Shown: positions 36,601-45,885, counted from the first letter of the stretch. The stretch: DNA of 64,000 nt from an uncultured Bacteroidales bacterium (GCA_902771725.1 CACXXT010000009.1:1-64000), one strand, 5' to 3'. The notes: a model not told the origin generated them from the letters alone. Numbers and translations are program-made.

Positions 36601-38456
36601 GTGCCATAACGGAACAAGAAGGGATAGTCTGCATTGCCAGTCTCAACAATCTCAACGGCAGCAGGTTCGTCGACCAACTTGAAGCTATTGTCGTCAGCAC
36701 GATCCAGGAACTTCTTAGCAGCAATGCTATAGAGGTAGTAGTTACCAGCAGCCTGCAGCACAGCAAACTGTTCCTTCTCTTCGTTCGGGAGAAGAACGGG
36801 GTTGCATGCAACACTCTCGTCGGTAACACCCCAATACAGAGAACGAACACCATTGATAGCATAAGCCTTAGCATTGCTCAGGCCAGCAAGGTTAGCAACG
36901 GGAACGGTAGTTACAGCGGGAGCAGCCTCGGGAGCAGCCAGGATAGCAAGAGCCTCAGTGGGATCGAAGTCACCAACGCTCTCTACCTGAATCTGGTTGC
37001 CGTCGTCAGCATTTGCCCAGCTATTGATCACGTAACCACCACGGTTGTTACCATTAATATTCAGAGTGTTAGCTCCAAATGAGAAATGATAACCACCAGC
37101 AGGCCATTCAGAAATGGTGAAGGGCTGAGGATCGTAATTCGTTGTAACGAGGGCGTTGCTAACAACTTCCTTCACGAACTTCTTATCCTTGATGCTGTAG
37201 AGATAGGTCTTTTCGTTGTAGGTCACAACAGCAAAGTCGGTAGCTTCAGCGGCAAAGATGTTGTACTGAGCAGCATCGCCATTGGCAACAGTTACGAGAG
37301 TACTGCGGACACCAAGAGCACCACGCTTGCTGGTGAAGTGGTAAGCACGGAAGTTGTTGGGGAAGATTTCGTTGCTGAAGTTGATACCATCGAAGAAGAG
37401 GTGAGGCATGTCGGCCTTACCAGCATCCATAGCGGTATAACCCAGAGAGAAGTTACCATAGGTATCTTCGGGGAGGACGATACGGATCTGCTCGGTCTTC
37501 CACTCGCCGACGGGATAGTCAGTGGTCTCTGCGAGGAACTCAGTACCATCGGCAGCGATGAAACCAATCAGGTTCTCAGCAAGACCTTGGTTACCACCAG
37601 CGTTGAAGACGTTGACCGTCATGTAGTATTCACCAGCCTTGAGGAATACGGGTTGCAGATACTGAGAGGTAGCAGTCCAGACAGCCAGGACACCCAGCAT
37701 CTTGGGAGACATACCATCAGGATTGGTAGCGGGAGCATAGAAACCTGTGGAGCCGAGGAAGGAGGTAGCGGAACCAGCTTCGAAGACGCCAGCTGCGCGG
37801 GCATCGCCATTGGAAGCAGCAGTCCAGCCACGAACGGGCTGCATGCCACTCACCTGCAGACCTTCGCGGTCAGCAGCGTAGGTAACGATACCAGCAGGAA
37901 CGGCAGCGTTATTCTCAAAACCAATCGTAACGGGGCGAACAGGATAGGTGAAGAGACCTGCATCAACCACATTACTTGTCTGGGCAGCATTGACTTCAGT
38001 ACCATTGGCATCCACCGTGAACTTGGTGTTCTTGAGGGATACGCCAACATACTTTCCATTGACGTTGCTGAAGTCATCAGCAGCCTTCAGGGTGAAGGTA
38101 GCAACAGCAGTCTCGGCCTTGAAAGCAACGCCACCAAGGGAGAATGCAGCAATACGGTAAGCACCGTCAGCCTGCTGGTTGACAGAGAAAGCAGCATCAG
38201 AGCCGTCGGCCATCGAAGCGGCAACAGCCTTGGGAGCGACTTCCATAGTCAGGCCCTCGGGCAGAACGATATCCGTCTGGAATCCATAAACGGTGTTAGA
38301 TGCACCGCTTACAAGCTTGACTGTGAGTTCTGCGGATTCGCCAGCCTTAATCAGGGCATCGTCGAGTGCGAGCTGCTGAGCAGAAGCACTGCTGAAGCCT
38401 GCCAGGAGGAACAGGGCGAACATCGAGAACCACTTTTTCATAGTCTTGTTGTTCAT
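33615..38456 (-). CDS. Giant secreted modular protein with cohesin-like N-terminus and sorting tail
   Basis: A 1613-residue protein with a signal peptide (about 1-27). Residues about 28-170 form a cohesin-like beta domain. Two related repeats follow, marked by 'DGWSSQDDGNRYAISEVG' and 'NADDGNQIQVESVG' types near 480-700. A module marked by CAESWHSTF with a preceding DRNNRW block is shared with the 2066-residue neighbour. A discoidin-like region lies near 1390-1560, and the end is DLSGRKVSKAQKGIYIVNG, a Bacteroidota sorting-type tail. ATG at 38441 is an alternative start. No catalytic motif is recognised; a surface adhesin or glycan-binding role is inferred. Confidence 0.85.
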   Translation of the reverse strand: MNNKTMKKWFSMFALFLLAGFSSASAQQLALDDALIKAGESAELTVKLVSGASNTVYGFQTDIVLPEGLTMEVAPKAVAASMADGSDAAFSVNQQADGAYRIAAFSLGGVAFKAETAVATFTLKAADDFSNVNGKYVGVSLKNTKFTVDANGTEVNAAQTSNVVDAGLFTYPVRPVTIGFENNAAVPAGIVTYAADREGLQVSGMQPVRGWTAASNGDARAAGVFEAGSATSFLGSTGFYAPATNPDGMSPKMLGVLAVWTATSQYLQPVFLKAGEYYMTVNVFNAGGNQGLAENLIGFIAADGTEFLAETTDYPVGEWKTEQIRIVLPEDTYGNFSLGYTAMDAGKADMPHLFFDGINFSNEIFPNNFRAYHFTSKRGALGVRSTLVTVANGDAAQYNIFAAEATDFAVVTYNEKTYLYSIKDKKFVKEVVSNALVTTNYDPQPFTISEWPAGGYHFSFGANTLNINGNNRGGYVINSWANADDGNQIQVESVGDFDPTEALAILAAPEAAPAVTTVPVANLAGLSNAKAYAINGVRSLYWGVTDESVACNPVLLPNEEKEQFAVLQAAGNYYLYSIAAKKFLDRADDNSFKLVDEPAAVEIVETGNADYPFLFRYGTFTVNYNGTSASSKITIDGWSSQDDGNRYAISEVGDFDASEAMAKLPQELADGEYLFQNCETGQYLFGANSWGTQASLVNASQYLIMHKLEDGKFNIETQQNNGNESYWLGWGDINAKNSIYVDCDKARAIAFTMEPVGEGIYNIITDTDLFLAAEEGTTVVAMVDEGSSIGAQWRIVPTASILSEATETTPVDATFLIKDNDFDRNNRWNSDRAEDWGHAWTMTADNKNLAGGANENMCAESWHSTFELKQVIANAPKGVYRLSAQAFYRDDSEGNLKKLPVLFANDKESEFPQVADETLPDGRRYRDQGVLQMSNASNFFAEGIYPVEPIFFELTAAGDITLGVKYDQAELLWAIWDKINLVYYGPDANITSVEIEGRDVILDELYNKALDLVDDGYPEDINIALGHAIETAEETMALVPPTKEAYDKAIAELTDAIDLAEAYTFPATEMNVDIKLECGGGYEGVTASVDVAAILAELGATSLDEVEIAAVQPDGTYDTNYRLGNTDGWRNAEGGWQAWTNNVDDPHFFYVKADFTQAENQLYEIGGYPGKTDEPSTFTAVYSFKAGKHEVLLKVNVIYAMKVLTDEEQYELALSEINDGSTYRVFTVVDDVKYYLNEDGALTSDIDEAGVFKFEQVAGVQWEYGYWLKAANAFSNPANAESFNTGSLNKYGSARRSDWEAQVFFDNGAGLFAVRSTNAAYATSSWGLLGSAYWAVYEGEEGPTAGYSYDKTNVWQIEEYVDERMAAFEMIQAWPSIFQQKLGLVTDAEYYSSNAVEPKEGSLAALLDNDYTTFFHTVWSAAGPDEDHYLEAEMPGFVDEFYFYFKKRSQNDNNRPTKIVISASKNGMDYVDVATIEEGLPTDPSVIFYQSDDIKLDGAYKYIRFTVPSTNNGAVTDGHVFFTFSEFYILQPNDLITAASEYYGIATYKDLLPSDVEAIKALDKQIKAIGDGINDVNAGFSFDDAAVYDLSGRKVSKAQKGIYIVNGKKVMVK

Positions 38457-38501
38457 GAGTTTGTAAGTTGTATAAAGTTAATAATATTTTTCAGAGAGGA
38501 A

Positions 38502-38530
38502 GGTGGGGCAGCGGTTAAGCCGCCCACACC
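38502..38530 (-). terminator. Hairpin after the 2066-residue protein gene
   Basis: GGTGGGGCAGC (38502-38512) pairs with GCCGCCCACACC (38519-38530) with one bulge and one mismatch. There is no good T-run, so this may be an intercistronic stem rather than a terminator; the next gene starts 46 nt later. Confidence 0.4.
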
Positions 38531-38544
38531 TATTCATGATTCTA

Positions 38545-41500
38545 TTACTTTACGAGCATCTTCTTGCCGTTGATGATATAGACGCCACCCTTCTGTACCT
38601 TGGAGACGCGAGCGCCGCCGATGGTGTAGATGGATTCGCCAGCGAAGTCAGCGTTGATACCGTTGATACCGGTGACAACCTGAACACCGAGTTCATAAGC
38701 GACCTTGTCGGTACCGGTGAACTCTACGTTGGAGATGGTGATGTCCTTAGCACCCTTGACGGTGAAGAGAACACCTTCCTGAGCTTCGATAACATCGCGG
38801 TTGAGAGACATCACGATGACGCGGGTAGCACCATTAGCGAGCTTGTTCTTGCTAACGATGAAGCCAGCAGCGCGTTCGCTGAGTTCGATGTCAACATTGC
38901 CTTCAGCAGCGATATCCATCTGGAAGCCGCGGTAGCTCATTTCGTTGACAAGGCTGATCTCAGTTCCGTTGACCACGAGGTAGTCGTTGGAAGCGACAGC
39001 AGCGTCGATACCCTTCACGCCAGCTTCGGGCTCAACACCGAGAGCGATGTCGATGATGCTGACAGCGTCAGTAACGGTGATGGTGCCATCCTCATTAGCA
39101 TCGGCAGTGTACTGCTGACGCTCGTTGGGAGTAGCGGACTCGAGAGCGAAGCTGACAGCGAGGACAGCGTCGGAGACGGTGACATCGAAGTCAAGGTTAG
39201 CATCACCGAGGATGTAGTTGTCCTTAACCCACTGGTTGTAGTCAGAGAAGAAGAGAGCGAGGTCAGCGATCTCAGCAGCATCCTCTGCGTAGCTCTGAGC
39301 ATTGTAGTCAGTGGTACCATCGATTTCATTGGAGAGAGTCTCGATTGCGTTGTATATCTTCTCGAAGAGTTCCTTCTGGTCTGCAGTCATGTTCTCCTTC
39401 TCCTTGGCGTACTCAACGTTCCAAGTGGTCTTCACGTCAGCAATCTTGGCCTGGAGGTCAGCCTGGTAGACGTTAGCGAGGAGAGCATCGATGTGACCCT
39501 GGACGGTCTCGATGTCATTGGTGATTTCAGCGTTCTTAGCAGCGAGCTGAACAGCTTCGTAAGCGTTCTTGGTCTTGGTCTCGACAGCGGAGATTTCGCC
39601 GTTGATGACAGCGATGTCAGCAGCCTTGTCCTGACCGAGGTTCTTGACGACAGCCTTAGCGTCGGCCAGAGCAGCCTTGAGCTCAGCGATGTCAGCCTTA
39701 CGGAGAACGTTGTAGTTCTCGTTCTCAGCCTGAGCAGCGAGGTTGTTGATTTCAGCATAAGCGCTGTTCACAGCAGCAGTACCATCGGTGCCCTTAGCAT
39801 CCCAGATGATGAAGCGCTTGTCTGCGGTGATATTGAGAACAACCTCAGCAGTAGTCAGAGCAGCGAACTCATAGGTAACGATCATAGCATCGGACTCCAC
39901 GATGGGGAAGTCAGGACCACTTCCTTGCAGGTTATCATCACCATGGATGGTGAATTCCTTAGCGGGATTAGCGGAGCCGTCGGTGATGCTGAGGGTGAGG
40001 TCAGCAACACCCTTCCAAGCCACAGACTTGAAGGTAACGGTCTTCACACCAGCGGGAACAGTGATGGTAGCGGAACCAGTCTTGGAGCTGGTGCCGACCT
40101 TGATGGAGGCCTTGCCATTCACGGTCAGGTCATCATAGACAGAGCCTGTACCCTTACCCATGGTGACTGCGATGATGGTCTGGTCTGTGTAGACATCGGT
40201 GGTTTCACCGAGCTTGCCATCGAGAGCAGCGTACTTGGTGATGAGCGTGCCAGCCTCGTCGGCAGCGGTAGCCTCAGTGACGACGTCGTCGATAGCCTTT
40301 TCGATTTCAGCAACCTTGTCGGCATACTTGGTCTTCACAGCCTCTTCATAGTCTGCAGGAACTGCATCTGCAAGGGCATTCTTAGCAGCCTCGGCCTTCG
40401 TCTTGATAGCTGCGAGGAGATCGTCGCTGCGGTCACCCTTCAGCGTGTTGACGAGAGCCTCGATTTCGCTCTTGGCAGCAGCTACTTCAGCATTGATGGC
40501 TTCGTTGGACTCGATAGCGCAGAAGTCACTACCGGGAACGATGCTGTTCACAGAGTGAACGCGAGCACCGACTGCAGCAGCAAGCTGAACCTGGATGTAG
40601 TGAGTACCTTCGGTGTAAGCACCATGCCAGTCAGAATGCCAGAAGGTACCGGCATCGCCGTCGAGCAGATACTCGATGTGCTGACCTTCAGCGCTGTCAC
40701 TGCAAGGAGAGGTGAGCTGAGCAGCATCGCCAATCAGCTTGAAGTTGTCGAGGTAGAGCTGGAATTCAGAGAAGTGAGCGAACTTGGAGCCACCCTGGTT
40801 CTTCTCGAAGTAGAAACGGAGGTACTTGAAGTTCTCAACAACGATGTCATTGTGGAATTCAGCAGCGTCACCGATAGGAGTATCAATGGTAGCGAGTCTG
40901 CTCCAGTCTGCGAATGCAGCAGCAGGATCATTGCTTCCGTAAACGCCCCAAGTCAGAACAGCACCATTGTTGTTGTTACGACGGGTGAAGGTGAAGTCAA
41001 CAACGGGATAGAGACCAGCCTTAGCAGCCTGGAGGTGAGCGTCGATGGACTTGATGGCTGCATCATAGTCAGCAGCATCGAGGCCATAAGCTACGATCAG
41101 AGCCTGAGCGTCTTCGAGAGCCTTCTTCTGAGCCTCGAGCTTAGCGATGAGGTCAGCAGCCTGAGCGTTGCTTTCAGCGGTAGCAGCAGCCTCCACGTCG
41201 GCCATGATGTCGTCGATAGCATCCTGGCTGTTGATGTCAAGGTCAGCGAGGAAGCCACCATTGACGAAGCTTTCGAGCGGGAGATTCTCAGCATCGAACT
41301 TAACCTTATTGGAAGCCTCAACAGCGGTGTAAGCAGTGGTAGCGTTGGTCTTCACGGTCTGTACCTTCTGATAGATATCGAAGAGAGCGACCTGAGCGTC
41401 GGCAGCAGCCTCGGAGTGGTACTGAGCATAGTGCTCGCTGACCTTCACGATAGCTTCCTTGTAAGCAGCGGTGATCTCATCAGCCTTCTTGGTAACTTCC

Positions 41501-44500
41501 TCGTAAGCCTTCTGGTTAGCCAGGCAGACTTCGTCGTTGTAGTTGTTCAGAGCGGTGTTGAGGATGTTAGCCACGTTCTCGCTGTCCTTAGCGATGGTCT
41601 CGAGCGTAGCAGCCTCGTTCTTCTCAGCAGTACCTGCAGCCTTGTAGCCGGCGATGGTAGCATCGAGAGCGTCGATGTCAACCCAGAGGCTGTTGAGCTG
41701 CTTGAGGTAACCGTTATAAGCTTCTTCGTTGCTGTTGAAGTATTCCTTGTACTCGGTGTTGATCTTGTCGTAAGCGCTCTGCCACTGCTCAACGAGTGCC
41801 TTATAAGCATCGTCCATCTTGGCGTAAGCGTTGTCGTTGCCTTCCTGGAGGTTCTTAGCCTTCTCAGCGTAAGCCTCGGTAGCGGCATTGATCTCAGCGA
41901 TGGTAGCGAGGAGAGCATCCTTCTCTTCAGCGCACTTGATGTCGGTGTGAGCCTTCTCGATAGCGGTCTTCACGTCGCTGAGCTTCTTGGTGATAGCGCT
42001 CTCGTCACCGGCGATAGCGGTCTTGACGAAGTCATCGTAGCCGGCAGTACCAGCCTTGGCAGCATCGAATGCATCCTTGGCATCGTTGTAAGCGTCGATA
42101 AGTTCAGCGTAAGGAATCTCGTTGATATCGGTAGCATCGTCGCCCATGTACTTCAGGGTGAAGTTATCAAAGATACACCAGGTGTCGGTGCGGGTACCCT
42201 TGGCACCAAGAGTAATCTTACCATCGGTAACCTTAACGGGAACAGTCAGTTTGTACTTGCCCTCTGCGAACATCTGGCTGAAGCCCCACATGTTGGCGCT
42301 TCCATTGAGAGCAGGAGTGAAGGTAGAGGTATAAGTCTCAGCGTTCCAACGGTAGATGGTGTAGTTCTCATACTTCACGTTCTCCATTTCAGCGAAGGCA
42401 GCGGTAGCCTCATTGATATAAACGACGGGAGCGTCGGCGATATCAAAGCTTGCAGCACCTGCATTGTAAGCAGCCTGAGCAGCTTCAGAGTCATCGCGGA
42501 CAGCAGCCTGAACAGTCATGGTGTAGTAACCATTGGGCACACCCTCGATGGTCTGGCTGAGGGTGAATGCAGAGTGCCAGGACTCAGCGCAGGTGTTGGG
42601 AGCTTCACCGCCACGGAGGTTCTGGTTTCCGGCTTCCATCGTCCAAGCCTGAGCATAGTCGCGATGACCACCCCAACGGTTGTTGGTATCGAAGTTAGCG
42701 TTGCGGAGCAGATAGGTAACGTCGTCGTACTTCTTGATTTCAGCATCAGAAGCGACAACTTTGAACTTCAGGGCAGCAGAAGCATCGCCAGCCCAGTTCA
42801 GGTTAGGCAGGTTGTGGCAACCCATGCCTTCAACTGCGAGGTACTGTGCGTCAGCAGCGAGAGAGAGGGTGTAGATACCGGTTCCTTCGCCCTGTTCGGT
42901 GAAGTAGATGTTCACAGCGCCAGCGTCAACGAAGCTGTTGCTGCCGAGGTAGTGGTTACCGCCACCATTGCTCTGGTAAGAGTCGAGACGATAAACGCCA
43001 GCCTCAACCTTCTCGAGGTTCCAGAGGACGGAGTTCGGGATGAGAGCAGCGTGGGTACCCCAGTTGTTAGCACCGCCGAGGAAGTAGTCCTTGGAATCAT
43101 AAGTGGTCTTGAGGTAGTACTCACCAGCGGGCAGAGCCAAATACTCCTTCACGTTGGCAGCAGCCAGAGCCTTGGCATCAGCGATCAGAGCGAGAGCATC
43201 AGCGATGTCGGTCTCAGCGTCTGCGATGACAACGGTGCCGTCGGCGATACCATCCTTCACGCCCTTGAGCAGGCTGTTGGCCTCGTTCATCTTGGCGAGG
43301 ACGGCGTCAGTCATGATTTCATTGCCATACTTGTTGTCGAGCTCGGTGAGTTCCTTGGTGGCGTCGCGCCAAGCCTCTTCGGCATTCTCAAAATCAGTTA
43401 CGAGAGTCTGATAGCCGGCGTCAGTGGTCTGAGCGGAAGTGAGGAGAGCGTCAATCTGAGCAGGAATGGGAGCCAGAGCTGCAAGGATAGAAGCCTTGTC
43501 AGCAACGCTAGTAGCATTGGTCTTGGCATCGTCGATATCAGTCTTAGCATCGGCAACAGCATTGACTACATTCTGGAGATCAGTAGCAACCTGAGCCTGA
43601 GTGTAGGCATCGAACTGTGCAATCTGAGCCTGAGCAGCGTCGAGTTGAGCTTTCACTTCGTCATAAGCCATTGCGAGGTAGTCTGCGACAGCGCCTTCCT
43701 GATCCTCAGCAGCAAAGTCGGACTCGTCGTCACCCATGAACTTGAGGGAGAAGTTATCCCAGATGCACCAAGTGTCGGTACGCGTACCTTTCACACCGAG
43801 GGTGATCTGACCATCCTTAACCAGCACAGGAACCGAAATCTGGTACATGCCCTCTGCAAAGAACTGGCTGAAGTCAGCCATATTGGCGCTGCCATCAACA
43901 GAAGGAGTGATAGTGCGGCTGTAAGAATCTGCGCCTTCCCTGTAGATGGTATGAGTGACCTCCATGGTCGACATCTCGAGGAAGGGAGCGGTTGCATCGT
44001 TAATATAAGCAACAGGATAGTTCACACCATCGTAGCCGCTGGCATTGTCAACACGGACAGCAGCCTGAACACCCATCGTATAGAAACCGTTGGGGAGGTC
44101 CTGAATCGTCTGGGAGAGTGTGAAAGTGGAGTGCCAGGATTCAGCCACCCTGTTAGGCTTTTCACCACCATTCAGATTCTGGTTGGAAGCTTCCATCGTC
44201 CAAGCGTTGCGATAACGGTTGTTGACGTCGAAGTTGGCGCACTTCACCAAGTAGGTGATGTTATCGTACTTGGAAATTTCAGCACCGACAGGAATAACAT
44301 GCCACTTCAATGCCGTAGAAGCATCACCGGCCCAGTTAATAGCAGGGAGGTTGTGGTAGCCCACTTCCTGGAACTGGAGGTAGTTGGCGTCAGCAGCAAG
44401 AGAGAGCGTGTAGGTGCCATCAGCCTGCTCGGTGAAATAAACGTCGCAAGCACCGGCATCAATAAATGCATTGCTGCCGAGGTAGTGGTTGCCACCACCA

Positions 44501-44745
44501 TTGCTCTGGTAGGAGTCCAAACGATAGACGTTGGTACCCACAGCTTCCAGATTCCAAGCGACAGAGTTCGGAATGAGAGCAGCACGTGTTCCCCAGTTGT
44601 TTGCACCACCGAGGAAATACTCTTGACTCCCATAAGTTGTCTTGAAGTAATACCCGCCAGCCTCAAGCGGTAAAGCCTGTGCCGAAGCGAAGGTACTTAC
44701 ACATGCAAGACAGAACAACAGAGCTGTTCGTAAAACTTTGTTCAT
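38545..44745 (-). CDS. Giant secreted repeat protein with duplicated lectin-like block, coiled coils and dockerin-like pair
   Basis: A 2066-residue protein with a signal peptide (1-23). A block of about 320 residues occurs twice (bases about 44676-43725 and 43155-42125), each with YFLGGANNWGT, YQSNGGGNHYLGSN, a CAESWHS or VAESWHS core and GTRTDTWCI. Ala-rich helical stretches, FIVAR-like, separate and follow them, then a discoidin-like region, a dockerin-like pair (DANLDFDVTVSDA and DANEDGTITVTDA) and a KGGVYIINGKKMLVK tail. It looks like an extracellular adhesin or scaffold, not an enzyme. Its promoter is at 44865-44872 and the cohesin-like neighbour follows after 88 bp, so the two are probably co-expressed and may interact. 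Confidence 0.88.
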   Translation of the reverse strand: MNKVLRTALLFCLACVSTFASAQALPLEAGGYYFKTTYGSQEYFLGGANNWGTRAALIPNSVAWNLEAVGTNVYRLDSYQSNGGGNHYLGSNAFIDAGACDVYFTEQADGTYTLSLAADANYLQFQEVGYHNLPAINWAGDASTALKWHVIPVGAEISKYDNITYLVKCANFDVNNRYRNAWTMEASNQNLNGGEKPNRVAESWHSTFTLSQTIQDLPNGFYTMGVQAAVRVDNASGYDGVNYPVAYINDATAPFLEMSTMEVTHTIYREGADSYSRTITPSVDGSANMADFSQFFAEGMYQISVPVLVKDGQITLGVKGTRTDTWCIWDNFSLKFMGDDESDFAAEDQEGAVADYLAMAYDEVKAQLDAAQAQIAQFDAYTQAQVATDLQNVVNAVADAKTDIDDAKTNATSVADKASILAALAPIPAQIDALLTSAQTTDAGYQTLVTDFENAEEAWRDATKELTELDNKYGNEIMTDAVLAKMNEANSLLKGVKDGIADGTVVIADAETDIADALALIADAKALAAANVKEYLALPAGEYYLKTTYDSKDYFLGGANNWGTHAALIPNSVLWNLEKVEAGVYRLDSYQSNGGGNHYLGSNSFVDAGAVNIYFTEQGEGTGIYTLSLAADAQYLAVEGMGCHNLPNLNWAGDASAALKFKVVASDAEIKKYDDVTYLLRNANFDTNNRWGGHRDYAQAWTMEAGNQNLRGGEAPNTCAESWHSAFTLSQTIEGVPNGYYTMTVQAAVRDDSEAAQAAYNAGAASFDIADAPVVYINEATAAFAEMENVKYENYTIYRWNAETYTSTFTPALNGSANMWGFSQMFAEGKYKLTVPVKVTDGKITLGAKGTRTDTWCIFDNFTLKYMGDDATDINEIPYAELIDAYNDAKDAFDAAKAGTAGYDDFVKTAIAGDESAITKKLSDVKTAIEKAHTDIKCAEEKDALLATIAEINAATEAYAEKAKNLQEGNDNAYAKMDDAYKALVEQWQSAYDKINTEYKEYFNSNEEAYNGYLKQLNSLWVDIDALDATIAGYKAAGTAEKNEAATLETIAKDSENVANILNTALNNYNDEVCLANQKAYEEVTKKADEITAAYKEAIVKVSEHYAQYHSEAAADAQVALFDIYQKVQTVKTNATTAYTAVEASNKVKFDAENLPLESFVNGGFLADLDINSQDAIDDIMADVEAAATAESNAQAADLIAKLEAQKKALEDAQALIVAYGLDAADYDAAIKSIDAHLQAAKAGLYPVVDFTFTRRNNNNGAVLTWGVYGSNDPAAAFADWSRLATIDTPIGDAAEFHNDIVVENFKYLRFYFEKNQGGSKFAHFSEFQLYLDNFKLIGDAAQLTSPCSDSAEGQHIEYLLDGDAGTFWHSDWHGAYTEGTHYIQVQLAAAVGARVHSVNSIVPGSDFCAIESNEAINAEVAAAKSEIEALVNTLKGDRSDDLLAAIKTKAEAAKNALADAVPADYEEAVKTKYADKVAEIEKAIDDVVTEATAADEAGTLITKYAALDGKLGETTDVYTDQTIIAVTMGKGTGSVYDDLTVNGKASIKVGTSSKTGSATITVPAGVKTVTFKSVAWKGVADLTLSITDGSANPAKEFTIHGDDNLQGSGPDFPIVESDAMIVTYEFAALTTAEVVLNITADKRFIIWDAKGTDGTAAVNSAYAEINNLAAQAENENYNVLRKADIAELKAALADAKAVVKNLGQDKAADIAVINGEISAVETKTKNAYEAVQLAAKNAEITNDIETVQGHIDALLANVYQADLQAKIADVKTTWNVEYAKEKENMTADQKELFEKIYNAIETLSNEIDGTTDYNAQSYAEDAAEIADLALFFSDYNQWVKDNYILGDANLDFDVTVSDAVLAVSFALESATPNERQQYTADANEDGTITVTDAVSIIDIALGVEPEAGVKGIDAAVASNDYLVVNGTEISLVNEMSYRGFQMDIAAEGNVDIELSERAAGFIVSKNKLANGATRVIVMSLNRDVIEAQEGVLFTVKGAKDITISNVEFTGTDKVAYELGVQVVTGINGINADFAGESIYTIGGARVSKVQKGGVYIINGKKMLVK

Positions 44746-44864
44746 GTGATTAAAATTTTTAAAGGGTTAATAAATTGTTTTTAAATTGTTTACGTATGTC
44801 AAATGGGCCATAGACCCAGTATTGGCTAATGGCATAAGCGCATAGTTCATGCACTTTCAGCGCG

Positions 44865-44872
44865 CAAATGTA
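44865..44872 (-). promoter_or_regulatory. -7 box for the giant-protein genes
   Basis: TACATTTG on the minus strand fits the -7 consensus, with TTCG 20 nt upstream in place of TTTG. The leader is about 110 nt and contains A/T-rich sequence. Confidence 0.55.
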
Positions 44873-44966
44873 GATATTTTCTGCGAACTGACGAAAGGAA
44901 ATCAAAAAAAAATTGTTAAAAATGCGTTTAAAATTAAAATTTAACATAATCGCTACCCGAGAGGTG

Positions 44967-45060
44967 GTTCTCGCGCGGGCGCGCGTACCTTAAATTCAGA
45001 TCCTTGACCACTTCAGGGAAACGTTCTTCGGTAGTTCTCGCGCGGGCGCGCGTACCTTAA
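44967..45060. repeat. Two copies of a 27-bp CGCG-rich repeat
   Basis: The identical 27-bp sequence GTTCTCGCGCGGGCGCGCGT, continuing ACCTTAA, occurs at 44967-44993 and 45034-45060, 67 bp apart. Its CGCGCG core is self-complementary. It lies in a 1.1-kb gap (44746-45885) with no gene I can support. Confidence 0.85.
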
Positions 45061-45269
45061 TTATATTGGTTTGAATTGAATATTATTATTTATGTCTTGA
45101 ATTCGTGTTTGAACTCCTTTCTCTTTTTACATGAATGCGAGACATGAATTGCATCCACGAATTCGAGACATGAAAAAATATCATTTTACTCGGAAAAGTT
45201 TGCCAAGTTTACGGTTTTGACCTACGAAAATACGATCATAGCCTGTTTTGCAGACACCAATTCACGTAT

Positions 45270-45379
45270 GGACGTGATGGCTATCACGATAGGACGTAAT
45301 GGCTAAAAGATATGGACGTGATGGCTAAAAGATATGGACGTGATGACTAAAAGATAAGGACGTAATGGCCAAAAGATAA
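45270..45379. repeat. Five 22-bp tandem repeats
   Basis: Units GGACGTGATGGCTAAAAGAT plus two bases start at 45270, 45292, 45314, 45336 and 45358; the first unit diverges in its second half. The last units pair with 45395-45409 in a 15-bp stem (AAAGATAAGGACGTA with its reverse complement). Confidence 0.88.
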
Positions 45380-45488
45380 GGACATATCAGCCAATACGTC
45401 CTTATCTTTCTTCTGACACAGCGGGCTTCCCAGCCCTATGCAGCAGGTTCTCAGCCCCATACAGCTGGCTTCTCAGGCTTATACATCA

Positions 45489-45532
45489 GGCTGGAGGGGC
45501 TTATGCAACTGGTTGCATAAGCCCCTCCAGCC
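45489..45532. repeat. Perfect 21-bp hairpin
   Basis: GGCTGGAGGGGCTTATGCAA plus C (45489-45509) pairs exactly with 45512-45532 across a 2-nt gap. It follows three 22-bp units of the type TCTCAGCCCCATACAGCTGG (45427-45491). Confidence 0.9.
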
Positions 45533-45822
45533 AGGTGTCTGAAGAATCCTAATAATCTCCTTCGATATTCGCCTTCACGCCGTAAACTTGGCAAACTTTT
45601 CCGAGCAAAATACTTTTTTTGCACTACAAAATCCTTGGGCGGGATTCAGAAGAGGCGCAGCTCATTGGCCTTTCTTCAAGTGTAAAGCGTCCCTTTGGGC
45701 CGAGCGCAGGCCGCTCATTACCACTTGCGGTGCAAGAGCGTTTGTGCTCCCAGGGAAGCCCCTGTCTCCACACAACTATCTCCTCTGCGCCACGCAGATA
45801 GCTGCAAATGCAAATACAGATA

Positions 45823-45859
45823 AGTCCCCGACAACATACGGCTGAAGTTGGCGGGGACT
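45823..45859 (-). terminator. Terminator of the PUL operon
   Basis: AGTCCCCGACAAC (45823-45835) pairs with GTTGGCGGGGACT (45847-45859) with one mismatch, 27 nt after the GH76 stop. On the minus strand it is followed by a modest T-rich stretch. Confidence 0.65.
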
Positions 45860-45885
45860 GGTAGTGGGGGGATGATGTGAAGGGG

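Larger units (their letters stand above)
45183..45611. mobile_element. 429-bp MITE-like element with 32-bp terminal inverted repeats
   Basis: Left end 45183-45214 and right end 45580-45611 are inverted copies with 31 of 32 bases matching (ATTTTnCTCGGAAAAGTTTG then CCAAGTTTACGG). The inside holds five 22-bp repeats, a 15-bp stem, three more 22-bp repeat units and a perfect 21-bp hairpin. There is no transposase and no clear target-site duplication. It could be a non-autonomous element or a structured RNA gene. Confidence 0.65.

Noticed and set aside
38503..44673. A 2056-codon open frame on the plus strand over the giant protein gene
   Set aside because: It is the reverse of a 2066-residue gene with a signal peptide, repeats and sorting tail. 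The antisense frame has no domain and stays open because of the codon use of the real gene.
44967..45060. CRISPR-like repeat of 27 bp with a 40-bp spacer
   Set aside because: Only two copies, no cas genes, and the repeat is mostly a CGCG palindrome.
45588..45845. An 85-codon frame in the repeat-rich gap
   Set aside because: It starts with TTG inside the terminal inverted repeat, has no domain, and runs into the terminator stem.
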